A stretch of 64,000 nucleotides of DNA, from assembly GCA_949316235.1 (NCBI GenBank), contig OX438747.1, forward strand, positions 35,851,601 to 35,915,600. The letters are read 5' to 3'. Positions within the stretch are counted from its first letter, which is position 1. Every line of letters starts with the position of its first letter. The notes below the pieces were generated by a model. The model saw nothing but the letters and a program-made list of their open reading frames with translations. It was not told the DNA's origin and did no database searches. Of this stretch, positions 56,801 through 63,289 are shown piece by piece. The DNA is from Oegoconia quadripuncta (Eukaryota; Arthropoda; Insecta; Lepidoptera; Autostichidae). A program made the translations under genes and the position numbers.

Positions 56801-59800
56801 TTGTAGGCTTGTACTCCGGTTGAATTCCACAGACTGCACGCGAGGGCCAAGTTGTATGGTATGAGGGGCGTGCATGTTTCCTCTTCAACAGAAAGCATCT
56901 CAGGTTCCATGATCATAATCGAATGCGAATACGATTGTCGATTGCCTATGGTAGCTTGCAATAGTATCGCCTTTGCCCGAGCCAACCCTTACCATGCGGC
57001 TGGCATCGTCCCGGTCGCTAGCAATGCCCACACACGCTCACCCGAACCCGTCAATCTACGACATATATATATTAAAAAAAACTACAAACCTTTTTGATCG
57101 GGCCGTAGCCTTCAAATTCTCTTCTGAGCTTCGACTCTGAGGTGTCGTAGTTCTGAAACAGATAAGTGTGACGTCACAAGGGCTATTGACACAAAACTGC
57201 AGCCGTACCACATAAAATCCACGTATGTTATAATGAAATAAAAAAGTAAGAAGAGGATACCCGATTAACGTTTAGTAACCTGTGGATAACGTTGCTGGTT
57301 GTACAATGATCCACATCATTTTGTAAGACTAGATTAAGTATATAAATTGTGCAGCTGTTTGTTGTCCTTAATAAAATAAAATAAAACGTTATTGAGTTAT
57401 GTCTAATTTGTCGATTGAAAACAGCTTTGACCGACCTGTTTGGTGTAGTGGTTAGAAACTCTGCTGCTATACCAAAAGGTCGCGGGTTCGAATCCCGCTA
57501 GGGGCATATGTTTGTATGATGAATACAGACATGTGTTCCCGAGTTATGGATGTTTTTCATTTATTTATATATTTATTTACAAAAAAAAAAAAATGTATTG
57601 GTGTAGTTTATCAACCATCTGGTATCTATGATACAAGTCTAGTTGCTTAGTGTGGAACTAGATGGCGCTGTGTGTATGTGCAAAGATATTTTTATATTTT
57701 ATTTTATCTATGCTCGGCACTGCACTCCTAACGGAACGGTTGTAGAATGGAAAAAACTAAACTATGTCCCAATTAAGGTCTTTTTTTTTATGCACAACAG
57801 GTTCGTACTTGACCTCAATCACACCTGATGCTAAGTGAAGATGCGGTCGAAGGTGGAAGCGTACTGACCCAGAAACCCCAACACATTTGGGGGACTGGCT
57901 ATCGTATCTCTGATAACCGGAACACAACAATGTTATTAACATTGCTGCTTGGTGGCAGATTTAGATAAGATGGTGGTAGCTAGCCAGGCGGACATTTTAA
58001 AATGCCCTATCACCAACCAAACCGAGTACTTAAACATGTACCCCGCTGGGAATCGAACCCGCGACCTCCGAATACGGAGGCGGTTAAAAAGGTATATTTG
58101 TATTGTTTTTAACCACCGAGGCGCCTTCTGGTACTCGGCACCTGGAGTGCCCTGTACGCCCTATGGTAGAACCGGCCCTGGCTATAGCATTGGCAATGAA
58201 TGAACAAACGGCTTTTTGGCGGGATCTCGGCGAGTGAAGTTGCATTTTTCTTTATAATTCTTATAATTTGTGCATTCTAACTTTTGAAGCTTAATAATGG
58301 CAGAATATTGTGCAGCAAACGTTAGTGTTGGTGTACAGGTGAAGGGAAGTGTAAATTAAAGTGCGTAACGGAGCTTTCGGGTTCCCACAAGAAGCCGCCA
58401 AAATCTTTTGTAAAGCATTCTGCCACTTTACTGAAGAATGACTTGACCGTGACTAGACTCTGTATACGACGAATTACTTGTTTCGACTGAGACCGACTTA
58501 TAAACTGAAGAAATAAGAGAAATAAAAATTTTCACTCGAAACTGGCAGCAATGTCCCTCGACAGCGAGGTTGACTGGTTGCCATCCTCAAAAATAAGAAG
58601 AAGAACGAACAAGCCGAGCACTCACCACCCGCGCCACGAAGAGCGTCTTGAAGGGGTCGGCGGTGGCGGCCCCGTTGGCGGCCGGCTCCCACAGCGCGAT
58701 CTCCTGCTCCAGCAGGTAGGCCGTCTGCTCGGCGCGCTCCCGCCGCCGCCGCTCCAGGCGCTCCTCGCGCGTCTCCACCCGCGTGGGCGGCGGCGTCTCC
58801 GCCGGGTGCTGCACGCACACACACAACACGTCGCGTCACAACACATCGCGTCACAACACCACCTCCTCCTCCACTCACCTTACACTTTACAATCGAAATC
58901 AAAAAATATTTATTTCGTACGATAAAAATTATCACTTGACAACGTCACATTTTTTTATCTCATTATTAAAGTTTTGACATTATTGCTCATTCACAAAGCT
59001 GATTCCCCAGAGAAGAACGAGCAAGAAACTCGAGGGTTGCTCTTTTAAATAAGTTTGGGTTACAATAATTAGACTGAATATCGCCGAGCGGTCTATGTCC
59101 ATGCTTGCTTATCATCCAGATAGTCAGAAATTTTGTAAAAGCCTTCTAGATGTCAATACGGGACTTTTTCTTTTCTGATGCCTAAAACTCGAACCTAAGA
59201 CATTCAGTATTGACCGACCGACCGAATTTAACTATGTTTTATTATATTTAACTACTTTTTCACGCATGTGCACGTAGTATGAGTTTTCTAACAGATGGGT
59301 GGTATTGATCTAATGATTTATTTGAATGATGATACAATGATGAATTGATGATGTAATGAATGAGAAATGAATGAATAATTGAGATTAATGTAATGAATTA
59401 TTTAATAATATAATTATGTACAAGCCTATTTCATAAGCAAACACAATATTCTTGTAATTGCATGAATAAATTGAATAAATTGAATTGAATTGAATGAAAT
59501 TTGATCTCCCCAGTAGTGGTTATCGTGCTCGCGCCCTTCACCTCTCTATTTTATTTCCATATTCCATCAATGTCGCCTCATTCCATATTCAATCACCTTC
59601 TGAGCAACTGTGTTGTTCAGGCCTGGAATAAGCTGCCGGAAGAGGTTGTCTCCGCCCAATCAGTGAATTCGTTCAAGAATAGATTGGATAAATATTTAAA
59701 AAACTAGTGATGACTTAAATAGTGACTGAATAACAACATAATGAACAATGTGAACTCTTCCAACACTGTGACATAGACGTACCAGCAGTAATGCTGCTCG

Positions 59801-60587
59801 GCTATAATAAAAATATACATAATGTTAATACCAGATATAAAAATAAACTTGCTGTTCATGTCAGCCGTTTACACAAAGTCACTAAGTTGTTTAAGGGGCA
59901 ATGTATACGCTTTATGTACATTCAAAATTTGCCTTTAAAACAACTATTAAACTGAAACGATGTGCCAAAGGCTATTATAAAATTTCTGACGATCTGGATG
60001 ATAAGAATGCGTGGACATGAACCGCTCGGCAATATCCAGTATATTTTATTCTTATTTTTCTTTGTCGAATCATAAATTTCAAATTATATTTGTATTAACT
60101 TATTTAAAAAGAGCAACCCTGGAGTTTCTTGCTCGTTCTTCTCTGGGGAGACTGCCTAGTGAATGAGCGAACTGTACGTCATGACGATTTCAAATGTTAT
60201 TCTTATAACTTACGAAATAAGACGATTTTGAAACAACAAATTTATAAAACACAATTGAAAATACCTATATATTGTCAATATTGATCGAATTTTTTCTGTC
60301 TCTTTTCCAGGAGTTTACTAAAAACTCACAATTTTAAAGCTCTGCAGGCCAGACTACACATTACTATCAAAAATGTATTGCATGTATGAGTGTATGAGCG
60401 AAAATAACATTATCGTTCGATATTTCCACTTGAATCGACTAACCTCAAATAGATTAAGAAATGCGCCGACTCCATCGTAGCCTTTCTGTTTCTTTTCATG
60501 AGGAAGCTTCGCGGCCGGCGGCAGGTAAGGGATGGGGTCCCTCGCTGCAAACAGGGCCAGCAAGTTTGGTGGCAAAAACTGCGTCAT
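28554..60587 (-). CDS. snRNP-U1-70K: U1 small nuclear ribonucleoprotein 70 kDa (U1-70K), complete 9-exon coding region
   Basis: The protein is a core subunit of the U1 snRNP. It binds stem-loop I of U1 snRNA through an RRM and helps the particle recognise 5' splice sites in the nucleus. Coding exons (high to low coordinate) are 60587-60444, 58808-58626, 57152-57090, 49763-49682, 34597-34496, 33309-33169, 32647-32500, 29849-29644 and 28672-28554. They total 1188 nt with every junction in frame: 395 codons plus TAG. All eight introns are GT/AG. Domains: conserved N-terminus (from [14 protein letters not shown]) and helical region 1-100, RRM about 102-180 (RNP2 LFVARV at 104-109, RNP1 RGYAFIEY at 143-150), glycine/arginine patch 192-204, Gly-rich run about 240-258, RS/RD/RE-rich tail 259-340, acidic C-terminus. 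Human and fly proteins are somewhat longer (about 440 residues). A candidate AATAAA on the minus strand is at 28200-28195. Identity is certain from motif order; exon ends were read by eye. Confidence 0.97.
28701..28975 (-). mobile_element. Type 1 SINE in U1-70K intron 8
   Basis: Plus-strand reading AAATAAATATCTTTGCTCAT to CGGGATTCGAACCCGCGACC and the A box. It lies in the sense orientation of the gene. Its tail ends about 30 bp upstream of the exon 9 acceptor. Confidence 0.85.
29080..29598. mobile_element. Two adjoining MITE fragments in U1-70K intron 8
   Basis: 29080-29180 is one arm of the CCGGATGAG long-TIR family (ACCGGATGAGTTTTTATACC to GGCATAGGTAGTTTAA). 29198-29598 is an inverted CCTATGAAATT MITE ending about 45 bp from the exon 8 donor. 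Confidence 0.8.
29644..29849 (-). CDS. snRNP-U1-70K: U1-70K exon 8 (residues 288-357, RE/RD-rich tail)
   Basis: Acceptor GTCCCGCAG, donor GTGAGT. It encodes RS dipeptides, then alternating R/E and R/D/K repeats, then [13 protein letters not shown]. The exon is tightly boxed by mobile DNA: a GGCCCG MITE ends about 32 bp upstream of the acceptor and a CCTATGAAATT MITE begins about 45 bp past the donor. Confidence 0.94.
29882..30032. mobile_element. Short GGCCCG MITE beside exon 8
   Basis: GGCCCGTATTAATAAACCG to GATTTATTACTACGGGCC, about 150 bp, with complete TIRs. It ends about 32 bp upstream of the exon 8 acceptor, so the branch point probably lies in or next to it. Confidence 0.82.
30055..30790. 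repeat. Three tandem units of about 150 bp plus flank
   Basis: The unit starts TTTCATCCACGGTAGAGCGA at 30060, 30206 and 30366 and contains CATCAGCTGTACTGACAGTATGG. The right flank ends GATTACTAACGCTGTATAA. A related set is at 43545-44035. In U1-70K intron 7. Confidence 0.8.
30791..31145. other. Unassigned AT-rich intron 7 sequence
   Basis: No coding or matched repeat. 31090-31145 resembles a LINE 3' tail (ACAAAATAAGACCC) before the microsatellite. Confidence 0.45.
31146..31180. repeat. (TTTC)n microsatellite
   Basis: A run of TTTCTTTCTTTC in intron 7 of U1-70K, probably seeded by a retroposon tail. Confidence 0.9.
31364..31686. mobile_element. AATGGTGTCG MITE with very long TIRs, 323 bp
   Basis: CAATGGTGTCGATTCGGATG and CATCCGAATCGACACCATTG. 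The arms stay complementary for about 130 bp (TTAAAGCAGACACATCCTTT, ATTAACATGAAAGGGACGAC), so almost the whole element folds on itself. Confidence 0.87.
31687..32495. other. Unassigned intron 7 sequence
   Basis: Apart from a possible SINE tail near 32400-32460 I see no repeat, coding frame or inverted repeat. Confidence 0.45.
32500..32647 (-). CDS. snRNP-U1-70K: U1-70K exon 7 (residues 239-288, Gly run and RS segment)
   Basis: Acceptor TGCTTTAG, donor GTGAGT. It encodes an Ala/Gly run (about 18 residues), then [19 protein letters not shown], then REEEPE. The low-complexity GGGGGC coding makes it length-variable in principle. The polyglycine run is not a general feature of U1-70K that I know of. 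The frame is fixed by both junctions. Confidence 0.9.
32715..33085 (-). mobile_element. LINE C-terminal fragment in U1-70K intron 6
   Basis: The minus strand yields the [20 protein letters not shown] segment, [11 protein letters not shown] and VLEWRPCTG in shifting frames. It is the end of an RTE/Jockey-like ORF2 (same type as 6085-6285). It lies between exons 6 and 7, so it is intronic. Confidence 0.7.
33098..33152 (-). repeat. Partial duplicate of U1-70K exon 6
   Basis: The minus strand reads CTACCTGCAG, then codons for [12 protein letters not shown]; exon 6 has [13 protein letters not shown]. About 33 of 35 bases match across GCACTCG.GGCGGGAGGACA. An acceptor-like CTGCAG precedes it. It lies in intron 6 about 20 bp past the exon 6 donor. 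Confidence 0.8.
33169..33309 (-). CDS. snRNP-U1-70K: U1-70K exon 6 (residues 192-239, Gly/Arg patch)
   Basis: Acceptor GGGGAGGCAG, donor GTAAGT. It encodes [35 protein letters not shown] and further D/R/E repeats. The [11 protein letters not shown] motif is the family's conserved post-RRM signature. Part of this exon recurs in the following intron (33098-33152). Confidence 0.95.
33760..34060 (-). mobile_element. Two SINE fragments in U1-70K intron 5
   Basis: 33760-33925 is the body of the AGGCGG-headed SINE (CTGATGTTAAGTGAAGATGA, GGCGGCAGATTTAGATAAGA). 33945-34060 is the second SINE family (CGATGTTTTCCTTCACCG, AAATCGAAACCGGACTTCCC). Confidence 0.75.
34255..34455 (-). mobile_element. RT-motif LINE scrap and SINE head
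   Basis: 34312-34265 (minus) encodes [17 protein letters not shown], the RT motif after the fingers domain. 34385-34455 is a SINE head (GGGAATCGAACCCTAAATTG). Both sit in intron 5 just past the exon 5 donor. Confidence 0.7.
34496..34597 (-). CDS. snRNP-U1-70K: U1-70K exon 5 (residues 158-192, end of RRM)
   Basis: Acceptor TGCACACAG, donor GTGAGT. It completes Ser158 and encodes [33 protein letters not shown] and the first base of Gly192. It forms the last helix and strand of the RRM and the conserved basic linker. Confidence 0.95.
35075..35390. mobile_element. SINE type 2 piece and LINE 3' tail
   Basis: 35095-35170 has a degenerate head (ACCAACGGTTGCTGATTCGA). 35304-35390 is a minus-oriented LINE end with TACAATACAATACAATACAA tail repeats and TCTTTATTGCGC. 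Confidence 0.6.
35783..35828. repeat. (AT)n microsatellite
   Basis: A pure TATATATA run of about 46 bases in U1-70K intron 4. Confidence 0.95.
35830..37406. other. Unassigned intron 4 sequence
   Basis: AT-rich, no frame over about 75 codons that looks coding, no family matched. 36920-36960 has paired GATCACGA / TCGTGATC motifs of unknown meaning. Confidence 0.45.
37407..37680 (-). mobile_element. CR1/Jockey-like LINE, 3' end
   Basis: AATCAAATCAAAAAATGCTT to CATCTAAATAATCTGATATT; reverse complement of the 1-1278 family terminus. Confidence 0.82.
37938..38200 (+). repeat. Two-copy tandem duplication (about 128 bp)
   Basis: TACCTGGTGCGCAGTACTTA, CGCATTATTTTATTT and TCGTTACTACTCATTTCGAA occur twice, diverged by small indels. 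Both copies have short unconnected frames; I do not call coding. Confidence 0.85.
38201..39445. other. Unassigned intron 4 sequence
   Basis: No coding or repeat recognised. A small inverted motif CTGATTAGTTGTATACTAATCAG occurs at about 38737. Confidence 0.45.
39446..39748. mobile_element. GGGnGCCnATCGCGCTA MITE, 303 bp
   Basis: The left end GGGAGCCAATCGCGCTA pairs with the right end TAGCGCGATCGGCCCCC. GTTTTTGGTTTTGGTTTAGC recurs inverted inside. PIF/Harbinger-like by its G-rich ends only. Confidence 0.6.
40281..40384. repeat. 104-bp hairpin (about 40-bp arms)
   Basis: GGATATTAGACAAAAAATTA and AAAATCAGACAACA are mirrored by TGTTGTCTGATTTTT and ATTTTTTGTCTAACATCC around TTATTAATAAG. A small hairpin MITE is likely. 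Confidence 0.82.
40385..41217. other. Unassigned intron 4 sequence
   Basis: No supported feature. ACGGCGTGGGACAGCGTGGG at 40750 stands out as GC-rich only. Confidence 0.45.
41218..41350 (-). mobile_element. LINE 3' end piece
   Basis: AAATATTTATTTCGTACGCT, TTATCACCTGAAAACGTCAC and GAGCAAGAAACTCTA match 58880-59150. Confidence 0.75.
41431..41726. mobile_element. ACAGGGTGAA MITE, complete copy
   Basis: ACAGGGTGAATTTGAATTAG and AATTCAAATTCACCCTGT are terminal repeats. TGATTACGAACAACTTTCCC recurs inverted near the right end, giving arms of about 95 bp. Partial relatives: 1279-1326, 51479-51612, and the outer ends of 14463-15815. Confidence 0.82.
42509..42912. mobile_element. CCGGATGAG long-TIR MITE, complete copy
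   Basis: ATCGGATGAGTTTTTTCACC and GGTAAAAAAAACCTCATCCGG. The arms run about 90 bp (GTAAATGAAATAGAAGGTAT). Middle includes GCGACCGTCGAATGACACAA. Confidence 0.85.
43545..44035. repeat. Five tandem units of about 88 bp
   Basis: The core AAAGTGATCAATCAGCTGTAC, GACAGTATGG recurs at about 43560, 43648, 43733, 43825 and 43908 with T-runs between. The right flank ACTAACGTTGTATAA matches the flank of 30055-30790. Confidence 0.78.
44102..44945. mobile_element. CCGGATGAG long-TIR MITE with LINE inserted
   Basis: The arms at 44102-44200 and 44850-44945 match 42509-42912. The middle holds a minus-strand LINE 3' end (44265-44745). Confidence 0.8.
44265..44745 (-). mobile_element. LINE 3' end with C-terminal coding
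   Basis: The minus strand encodes [20 protein letters not shown] and [17 protein letters not shown] then stop at about 44594, with a 3' UTR ending CAATAAAGAATAATG. Confidence 0.8.
45222..45470 (+). mobile_element. Type 2 tRNA-headed SINE, complete
   Basis: GACGACCGGTTGGTGTAGTGG, B box GGTTCGAATCCCG, ATTTATTCCCGAGTCATGG and CCGAAATATTTATTTATTTA. No acceptor stem, so not a tRNA gene. Confidence 0.85.
45957..47131 (+). mobile_element. PIF/Harbinger-like element with transposase start
   Basis: The ends GGGCGATTCTCGCGC and (reversed right end) GGGGCCCGATTCTCAGTTC are similar. Repeated ATTCGACATTATCTCGAA / TAGACATTATCTCGAATT motifs sit subterminally. The interior has a short frame resembling a transposase N-terminus. 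Class assignment is inference. Confidence 0.5.
46565..46741 (+). pseudogene. Possible Harbinger transposase N-terminal fragment
   Basis: From the ATG at 46565 it encodes [40 protein letters not shown] and [14 protein letters not shown], then a stop at 46739-46741. The [20 protein letters not shown] pattern resembles the segment before the nuclease domain in PIF/Harbinger transposases. The catalytic domain is absent. It could be an exon end, but no good donor is seen. Confidence 0.4.
47370..47490 (-). mobile_element. SINE tail fragment
   Basis: TTTTTTTTATGCCCAACGGG, TGACCTCAATCACACCTGAT and AACACATTTGGGGGACTGGC. The remainder is lost. Confidence 0.75.
47500..48010. other. LINE-tail-like and MITE scraps, otherwise unassigned
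   Basis: 47510-47580 resembles a minus LINE end (TATTCATATTCATATATTTA). 47705-47760 is one arm of the CCGGATGAG family. 47920-48000 has inverted GCTAGTGTTGGGACTAAA-like and GAGAGCTAGTGTCAGCGAG sequences. Confidence 0.5.
48102..48390 (+). mobile_element. Type 1 tRNA-headed SINE, complete
   Basis: CGACCCGTTTGGTGTAGTGG (A box), B box GGTTCGAATCCCG, ATCAACCATCTGGTATCCAC, GAACTAGATGTCGCTGTG and an A/T-rich tail of TTATATTATAT repeats. The best full-length copy in the window. Confidence 0.88.
48391..48675 (+). mobile_element. Candidate solo LTR
   Basis: Starts TGGACACGACC, has TATATAAACAGCGCACC with a GC-rich upstream box and a downstream T-run, and ends TTCCTAACA. TG...CA ends and an internal promoter suit a solo LTR of a Gypsy-like element. 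I find no clean target duplication, so this is tentative. Confidence 0.35.
48680..49590. other. Unassigned AT-rich intron 4 sequence
   Basis: No supported coding frame or family match. T-run at 49318-49340. Confidence 0.45.
49682..49763 (-). CDS. snRNP-U1-70K: U1-70K exon 4 (residues 131 to split codon 158, RNP1)
   Basis: Acceptor TACTTTTCAG, donor GTGAGT after the first base of codon 158. It encodes [12 protein letters not shown] followed by [15 protein letters not shown], which contains RNP1. The 27-bp tandem array starts about 70 bp upstream of its acceptor. A GC-rich stretch with many CGCG steps follows the donor (49590-49680). Confidence 0.95.
49833..51478 (+). repeat. 27-bp tandem array, about 61 units with a phased variant
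   Basis: Main unit AGCGCGAGCTGGCAATGTCG plus CATTCAC, with C/T, G/A and CC/CT variants. A diverged unit (AGTTGGGAATCTCGCTATTA) appears at 50091, 50280, 50469, 50577, 50766, 51036 and 51306, spaced 7, 7, 4, 7, 10 and 10 units. Because 27 is a multiple of three, frames stay open for over 500 codons on both strands (for example ARAGNVAFT repeats). I treat these as artefacts. In U1-70K intron 3. Confidence 0.96.
51479..51612 (+). mobile_element. ACAGGGTGAA MITE, right half
   Basis: AGGTTCCTTGGGGAAAGTCG, TTCGTAATCAGGAGTGGCGA and AATTCAAATTCACCCTGTAT. It abuts the end of the 27-bp array, which may have begun inside or beside this MITE. Confidence 0.72.
51613..52600. other. Unassigned intron 3 sequence
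   Basis: Poly(A) run at 51619-51637, then AT-rich DNA. Includes ACCTCTTAACTCCTAAACGG, a phrase common in lepidopteran repeats, but I cannot delimit an element. Confidence 0.45.
52601..56680 (+). repeat. 80-bp satellite-like array, 51 near-identical units
   Basis: Unit: CTGATTATCATAATACGCGG, TGACGACGTTAACAGTTATA, TTAGGTCTTCACATATGGGA and CACACTTTGCTGCCAGCCGT. Exactly 51 units span 4,080 bp. The first has TTACATT for TTATATT and the last ends CCAGCCA; I see no other change. On the minus strand each unit encodes [12 protein letters not shown] then a stop. In U1-70K intron 3. Confidence 0.97.
56637..56990 (-). pseudogene. Possible source frame of the 80-bp array
   Basis: The minus strand from 56888 encodes [20 protein letters not shown], a Ser/Asp-rich segment ([18 protein letters not shown]), [22 protein letters not shown] and stop. 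The last 12 residues lie in the final 80-bp unit. The CPIC motif recalls a zinc-knuckle or gag-like protein of a retroelement, but I do not recognise the family. The array probably grew from the 3' end of this fragment. Confidence 0.4.
57090..57152 (-). CDS. snRNP-U1-70K: U1-70K exon 3 (residues 110-130, RRM)
   Basis: A 63-nt exon: acceptor CTGTTTCAG, donor GTTTGT. It encodes [20 protein letters not shown] plus K, the first helix and loop of the RRM; this matches the human and fly proteins closely from established family knowledge. Confidence 0.95.
57434..57710 (+). mobile_element. Type 1 SINE in U1-70K intron 2
   Basis: CGACCTGTTTGGTGTAGTGG, B box GGTTCGAATCCCG, ATGAATACAGACATGTGTTC and GAACTAGATGGCGCTGTG. 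Confidence 0.86.
57781..58090 (-). mobile_element. tRNA-headed SINE, most complete copy
   Basis: Reading the minus strand: head CCGCCTCCGTATTCGGAGG, B box GGTTCGATTCCCAG, body GTCCGCCTGGCTAGC and AACACATTTGGGG (reversed), and tail GTTGTGCATAAAAAAAAA. Confidence 0.85.
58208..58604 (+). mobile_element. AAG-tailed retroposon beside U1-70K exon 2
   Basis: GGCTTTTTGGCGGGATCTCG to CTCAAAAATAAGAAGAAG. The flanks AATGAACAAAC and AACGAACAAGC are near-identical (two mismatches). It ends about 20 bp from the exon 2 donor. Confidence 0.82.
58626..58808 (-). CDS. snRNP-U1-70K: U1-70K exon 2 (residues 49-109, ends in RNP2)
   Basis: Acceptor GTGTGCGTGCAG, donor GTGAGT; 61 codons. It encodes the [20 protein letters not shown] segment typical of the family, an Ala/Glu-rich helix, and [11 protein letters not shown], whose LFVARV is RNP2 of the RRM. 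The exon is strongly GC-rich against AT-rich introns. An AAG-tailed retroposon ends about 20 bp beyond the donor. Confidence 0.96.
58880..59150 (-). mobile_element. LINE 3' end in U1-70K intron 1
   Basis: AATCGAAATCAAAAAATATT, TTATCACTTGACAACGTCAC, GCTCATTCACAAAGCTGATT and CATCCAGATAGTCAGAAATT. Confidence 0.78.
59560..59720 (+). mobile_element. CR1-like LINE C-terminal scrap
   Basis: [38 protein letters not shown], stop. Same family as 9630-10085, with the native C-terminus intact here. Confidence 0.82.
59800..60180 (+). mobile_element. LINE 3' end, plus
   Basis: [23 protein letters not shown] coding (TCAGCCGTTTACACAAAGTC), a stop near 60018, then GAGCAACCCTGGAGTTTCTT and the 3' UTR. Same family as 58880-59150 but opposite strand. 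Confidence 0.72.
60444..60587 (-). CDS. snRNP-U1-70K: U1-70K exon 1 (coding, residues 1-48)
   Basis: It begins with the ATG that opens the family N-terminus [14 protein letters not shown] and continues through PIPYLPP and KLPHEKK. It ends in NLFE, then GTTAGT as donor. The start is chosen because this N-terminus is nearly invariant in U1-70K. The exon is a multiple of three, so intron 1 (1,635 bp) is phase 0. The 5' UTR and promoter lie above 60587; I see no clear TATA box there. Confidence 0.96.
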
Positions 60588-62250
60588 TGTCGCTTTGTAT
60601 TAATCACCACGCCATTACCAACCAATCAATCCGAAAAGTTTAATATTGTACTGCGTATCACTACACAAATATAATCTCACTTCGTTGCCGAACTAAATGA
60701 ATATGTATATAACTAAATAATTATGTACATCCAGAAATATCTATAGCAAATTTCTTGAAATGAAGCTACCTAATTCCCTAACTTGCCTGGCCACGGCCAC
60801 AGAGAACAAATCTCGATCAGTGTTGCCAGATTTAAAAAAAAAACATTCAGCCGACACACAAAAAAGCGCTAGCGATGAAAACAGAGAGTTGATAAAACGC
60901 TAAACGCTTTTTGAAAATAGAAAATTCAATTCAATTTATTTGCTATTAAATAGGGTATTTACATAAAATGTTAGGTATAAGTCATACAATTTAGTTTTAA
61001 TATATATTTTTTTATATTATTATCTCTTAAAAAAACGGGTAATTCAATAAATTCTTATTAGAATTGGAAGCTCTATGGCCAGGTTCCTAAGCCTGTTCTA
61101 ATAAAAAACAGTAGTTGGAATTCTATGCCTACACTCCCACCCAAAGAGAAAAAAAATATTTTCGCAAATACAGACTAAAATCATAGCTAACATGACATGG
61201 CGCACATTATTGGATGCGGAATTTAATAGAGAACAAGTTCAAACACAGTCCAAAGGAATTGGAACTCTATAATCATTACAATTGAGAGTTGAAAGTCGGG
61301 TGTACCGCCGACACCGATCTGTGTTCGCGAGTGTTGAAGGTATAAAAGTATTTTGGACACCGATCGGTGTTCGCGTCATTTAATGTAATTATTTTAGCGC
61401 GCTCATAAATAAGTTTTTCACCGAGCGAAAGTTAATTCGTGGTACATAATTTGGACTCATGGTACTCATGGTTAGGAGTTTGGTTAGAAGCGTGGAGCAC
61501 GTAGTCTCAACACTTCAAAAGAACGTTTTTGTACAACTACAATCACGTAATTGAACCTAATCGTAAGTAGGTAGTACGAAAGAACCATAACGTCATTTGT
61601 CTTGTAGACCATTCGGACCACAATTTGTCTAATGTCAACAAGACTTCGGATTTGCCGGTTTTTGTCTGGTATATCGTTTCTGCAAGCTTAGGCATTGCTT
61701 GCTTCGGAAACATGGGCGAGGATGGCTGAAAGAAATGCTCGAGTCTATTCAGTAAGCAAAACTTCTTTATGATTTGGCAATTGGATTTAGCTGTATGTCG
61801 GTCTATGTTATACGCTGATACGGGACGGTCTTAAAACTGGTTTTAGTTTAGTTGGTGTACATCCGAATCCACACCAATGTCAAATAATTATCATTCCAAA
61901 AAAAAAAAAACATTGTTAAAATCGTAGACAGAGAATAGTATTAGTAGTAGTAATAGTAAGTAGTAGTAATAGTATTCTCTGTCTCCGGTTAAAATGAACA
62001 GTTGTGCTAATGTTGCCAGCAGTGAAATAAAAACTGCCAAAATGACGTTACTTGGTACTACAACATTCCGAGTCCCGCTTAAACGTTGTGATTAAATCCT
62101 CTTTAGTTACAAGCTCACTTAGTCACACAGATTTAAAACCACATGGCAGTCTTACGTCATCATCTTGTATTGTATTGTATGTGTGTGTGGCTGTTGCAGG
62201 TCATCGGAGACCTGTATCACTGCGACCGTTGCCGATCTATTGTGATCGCC
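60588..62250. other. Sequence upstream of U1-70K, mostly unassigned
   Basis: Holds the presumed U1-70K promoter just above 60587. 61300-61380 has two ACACCGATCNGTGTTCGCG motifs 57 bp apart. 61823-61878 is half of an AATGGTGTCG MITE. 61926-61985 is a (TAG)n run between AGACAGAGAATA and TATTCTCTGTCT. No gene supported. Confidence 0.5.
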
Positions 62251-62256
62251 ACTAAC

Positions 62257-62435
62257 CTACAGTTCGTTGCTCAGGTTTGCCTCTTTGAGGAATTGGATAA
62301 TTTTCCTGGCACCGATGGTTTTTATCTCATCCGGGTGTAATAAGTGGCTGCCCAGGTGGATATTACGTTTACGCATTAGCGGGCCACATTCACACAGCAG
62401 ATGTGCAGGTGTTTCCTCTGCGAGGAAACGTCATC
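62257..62435 (-). mobile_element. R1-like LINE extreme C-terminus
   Basis: The minus strand encodes RFLAEETPAHLLCECGPLMR, KRNIHLGSHLLHPDEIKTIG and ARKIIQFLKEANLSNEL, stop at 62259-62257. The AHLLCEC part is the conserved zinc-knuckle end, as in 11990-12402. Open throughout. Confidence 0.78.
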
Positions 62436-62869
62436 ATCTTTGTATTTGCTCTGTGCTCAAAACAGAATAATGTGAAAATACTATTGCACTAAATTATTTC
62501 CACCGGGCACCAAATAACATTTTCAATTTATGGACTTACCGAAATAAAAAATAAGCCTTTGTTATAATTATTTGCCTTTTGTGCATTATGGATACAGACG
62601 CATATATAAGTCGAATAAAACAAAATTAGTGTTTATTACTCAAGCCTTAAATGAATTATTCACTAGTAATAATTTTTTATATAAATTAAACAATCTACAT
62701 TGGTGCAACTAAATGTAAAGCAATCATAACTACAATATTGTTATCCACAAACTAACCAACCAAGGCCTATTTTCAGAAGGCGTGAATTGTTTAGTTTAAG
62801 GTTTAATTGTGTTGGGTAACGTCGCATTTTACACGTCGCAGTACGCAATACACAAAGAAAGTCAACAAT
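62436..62869. other. Unassigned sequence
   Basis: AT-rich, no coding frame or repeat match seen. Confidence 0.45.
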
Positions 62870-62880
62870 AAGGATATATG

Positions 62881-63278
62881 GGCTTTTTGGCGGGAACTCG
62901 GCGAGTGAAGTAGCATTTTTCTTTATAAGTCTTAAAATTTGTGCATTCTAACTTTTGAAGCTTAATAATGGCAGAATATTGTGCAGCAAACGTTAGTGTT
63001 GGTGTACAGGTGAAGGGAAGTGTAAATTAAAGTGCGTAACGGAGCTTTCGGGTTCCCACAAGAAGCCGCCAAAATCTTTTGTAAAGCATTCTGCCACTTT
63101 ACTGAAGAATGACTTGACCGTGACTAGACTCTGTATACGACGAATTACTTGTTTTGATTGAGACTGACCTATAAACTGAAGAAATAAGATAAATAAAAAT
63201 TTTCACTCGAAACTGGCAGTAATGTCCCTCGACAAGGAGGTTGACTGGTTGCCATCCTCAAAAATAATAAGAAGAAGA
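62881..63278 (+). mobile_element. AAG-tailed retroposon with 11-bp target duplication
   Basis: GGCTTTTTGGCGGGAACTCG to AATAATAAGAAGAAG. The flanks AAGGATATATG at 62870-62880 and 63279-63289 are identical. This is the clearest evidence for target-primed insertion of the family. Confidence 0.85.
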
Positions 63279-63289
63279 AGGATATATGG

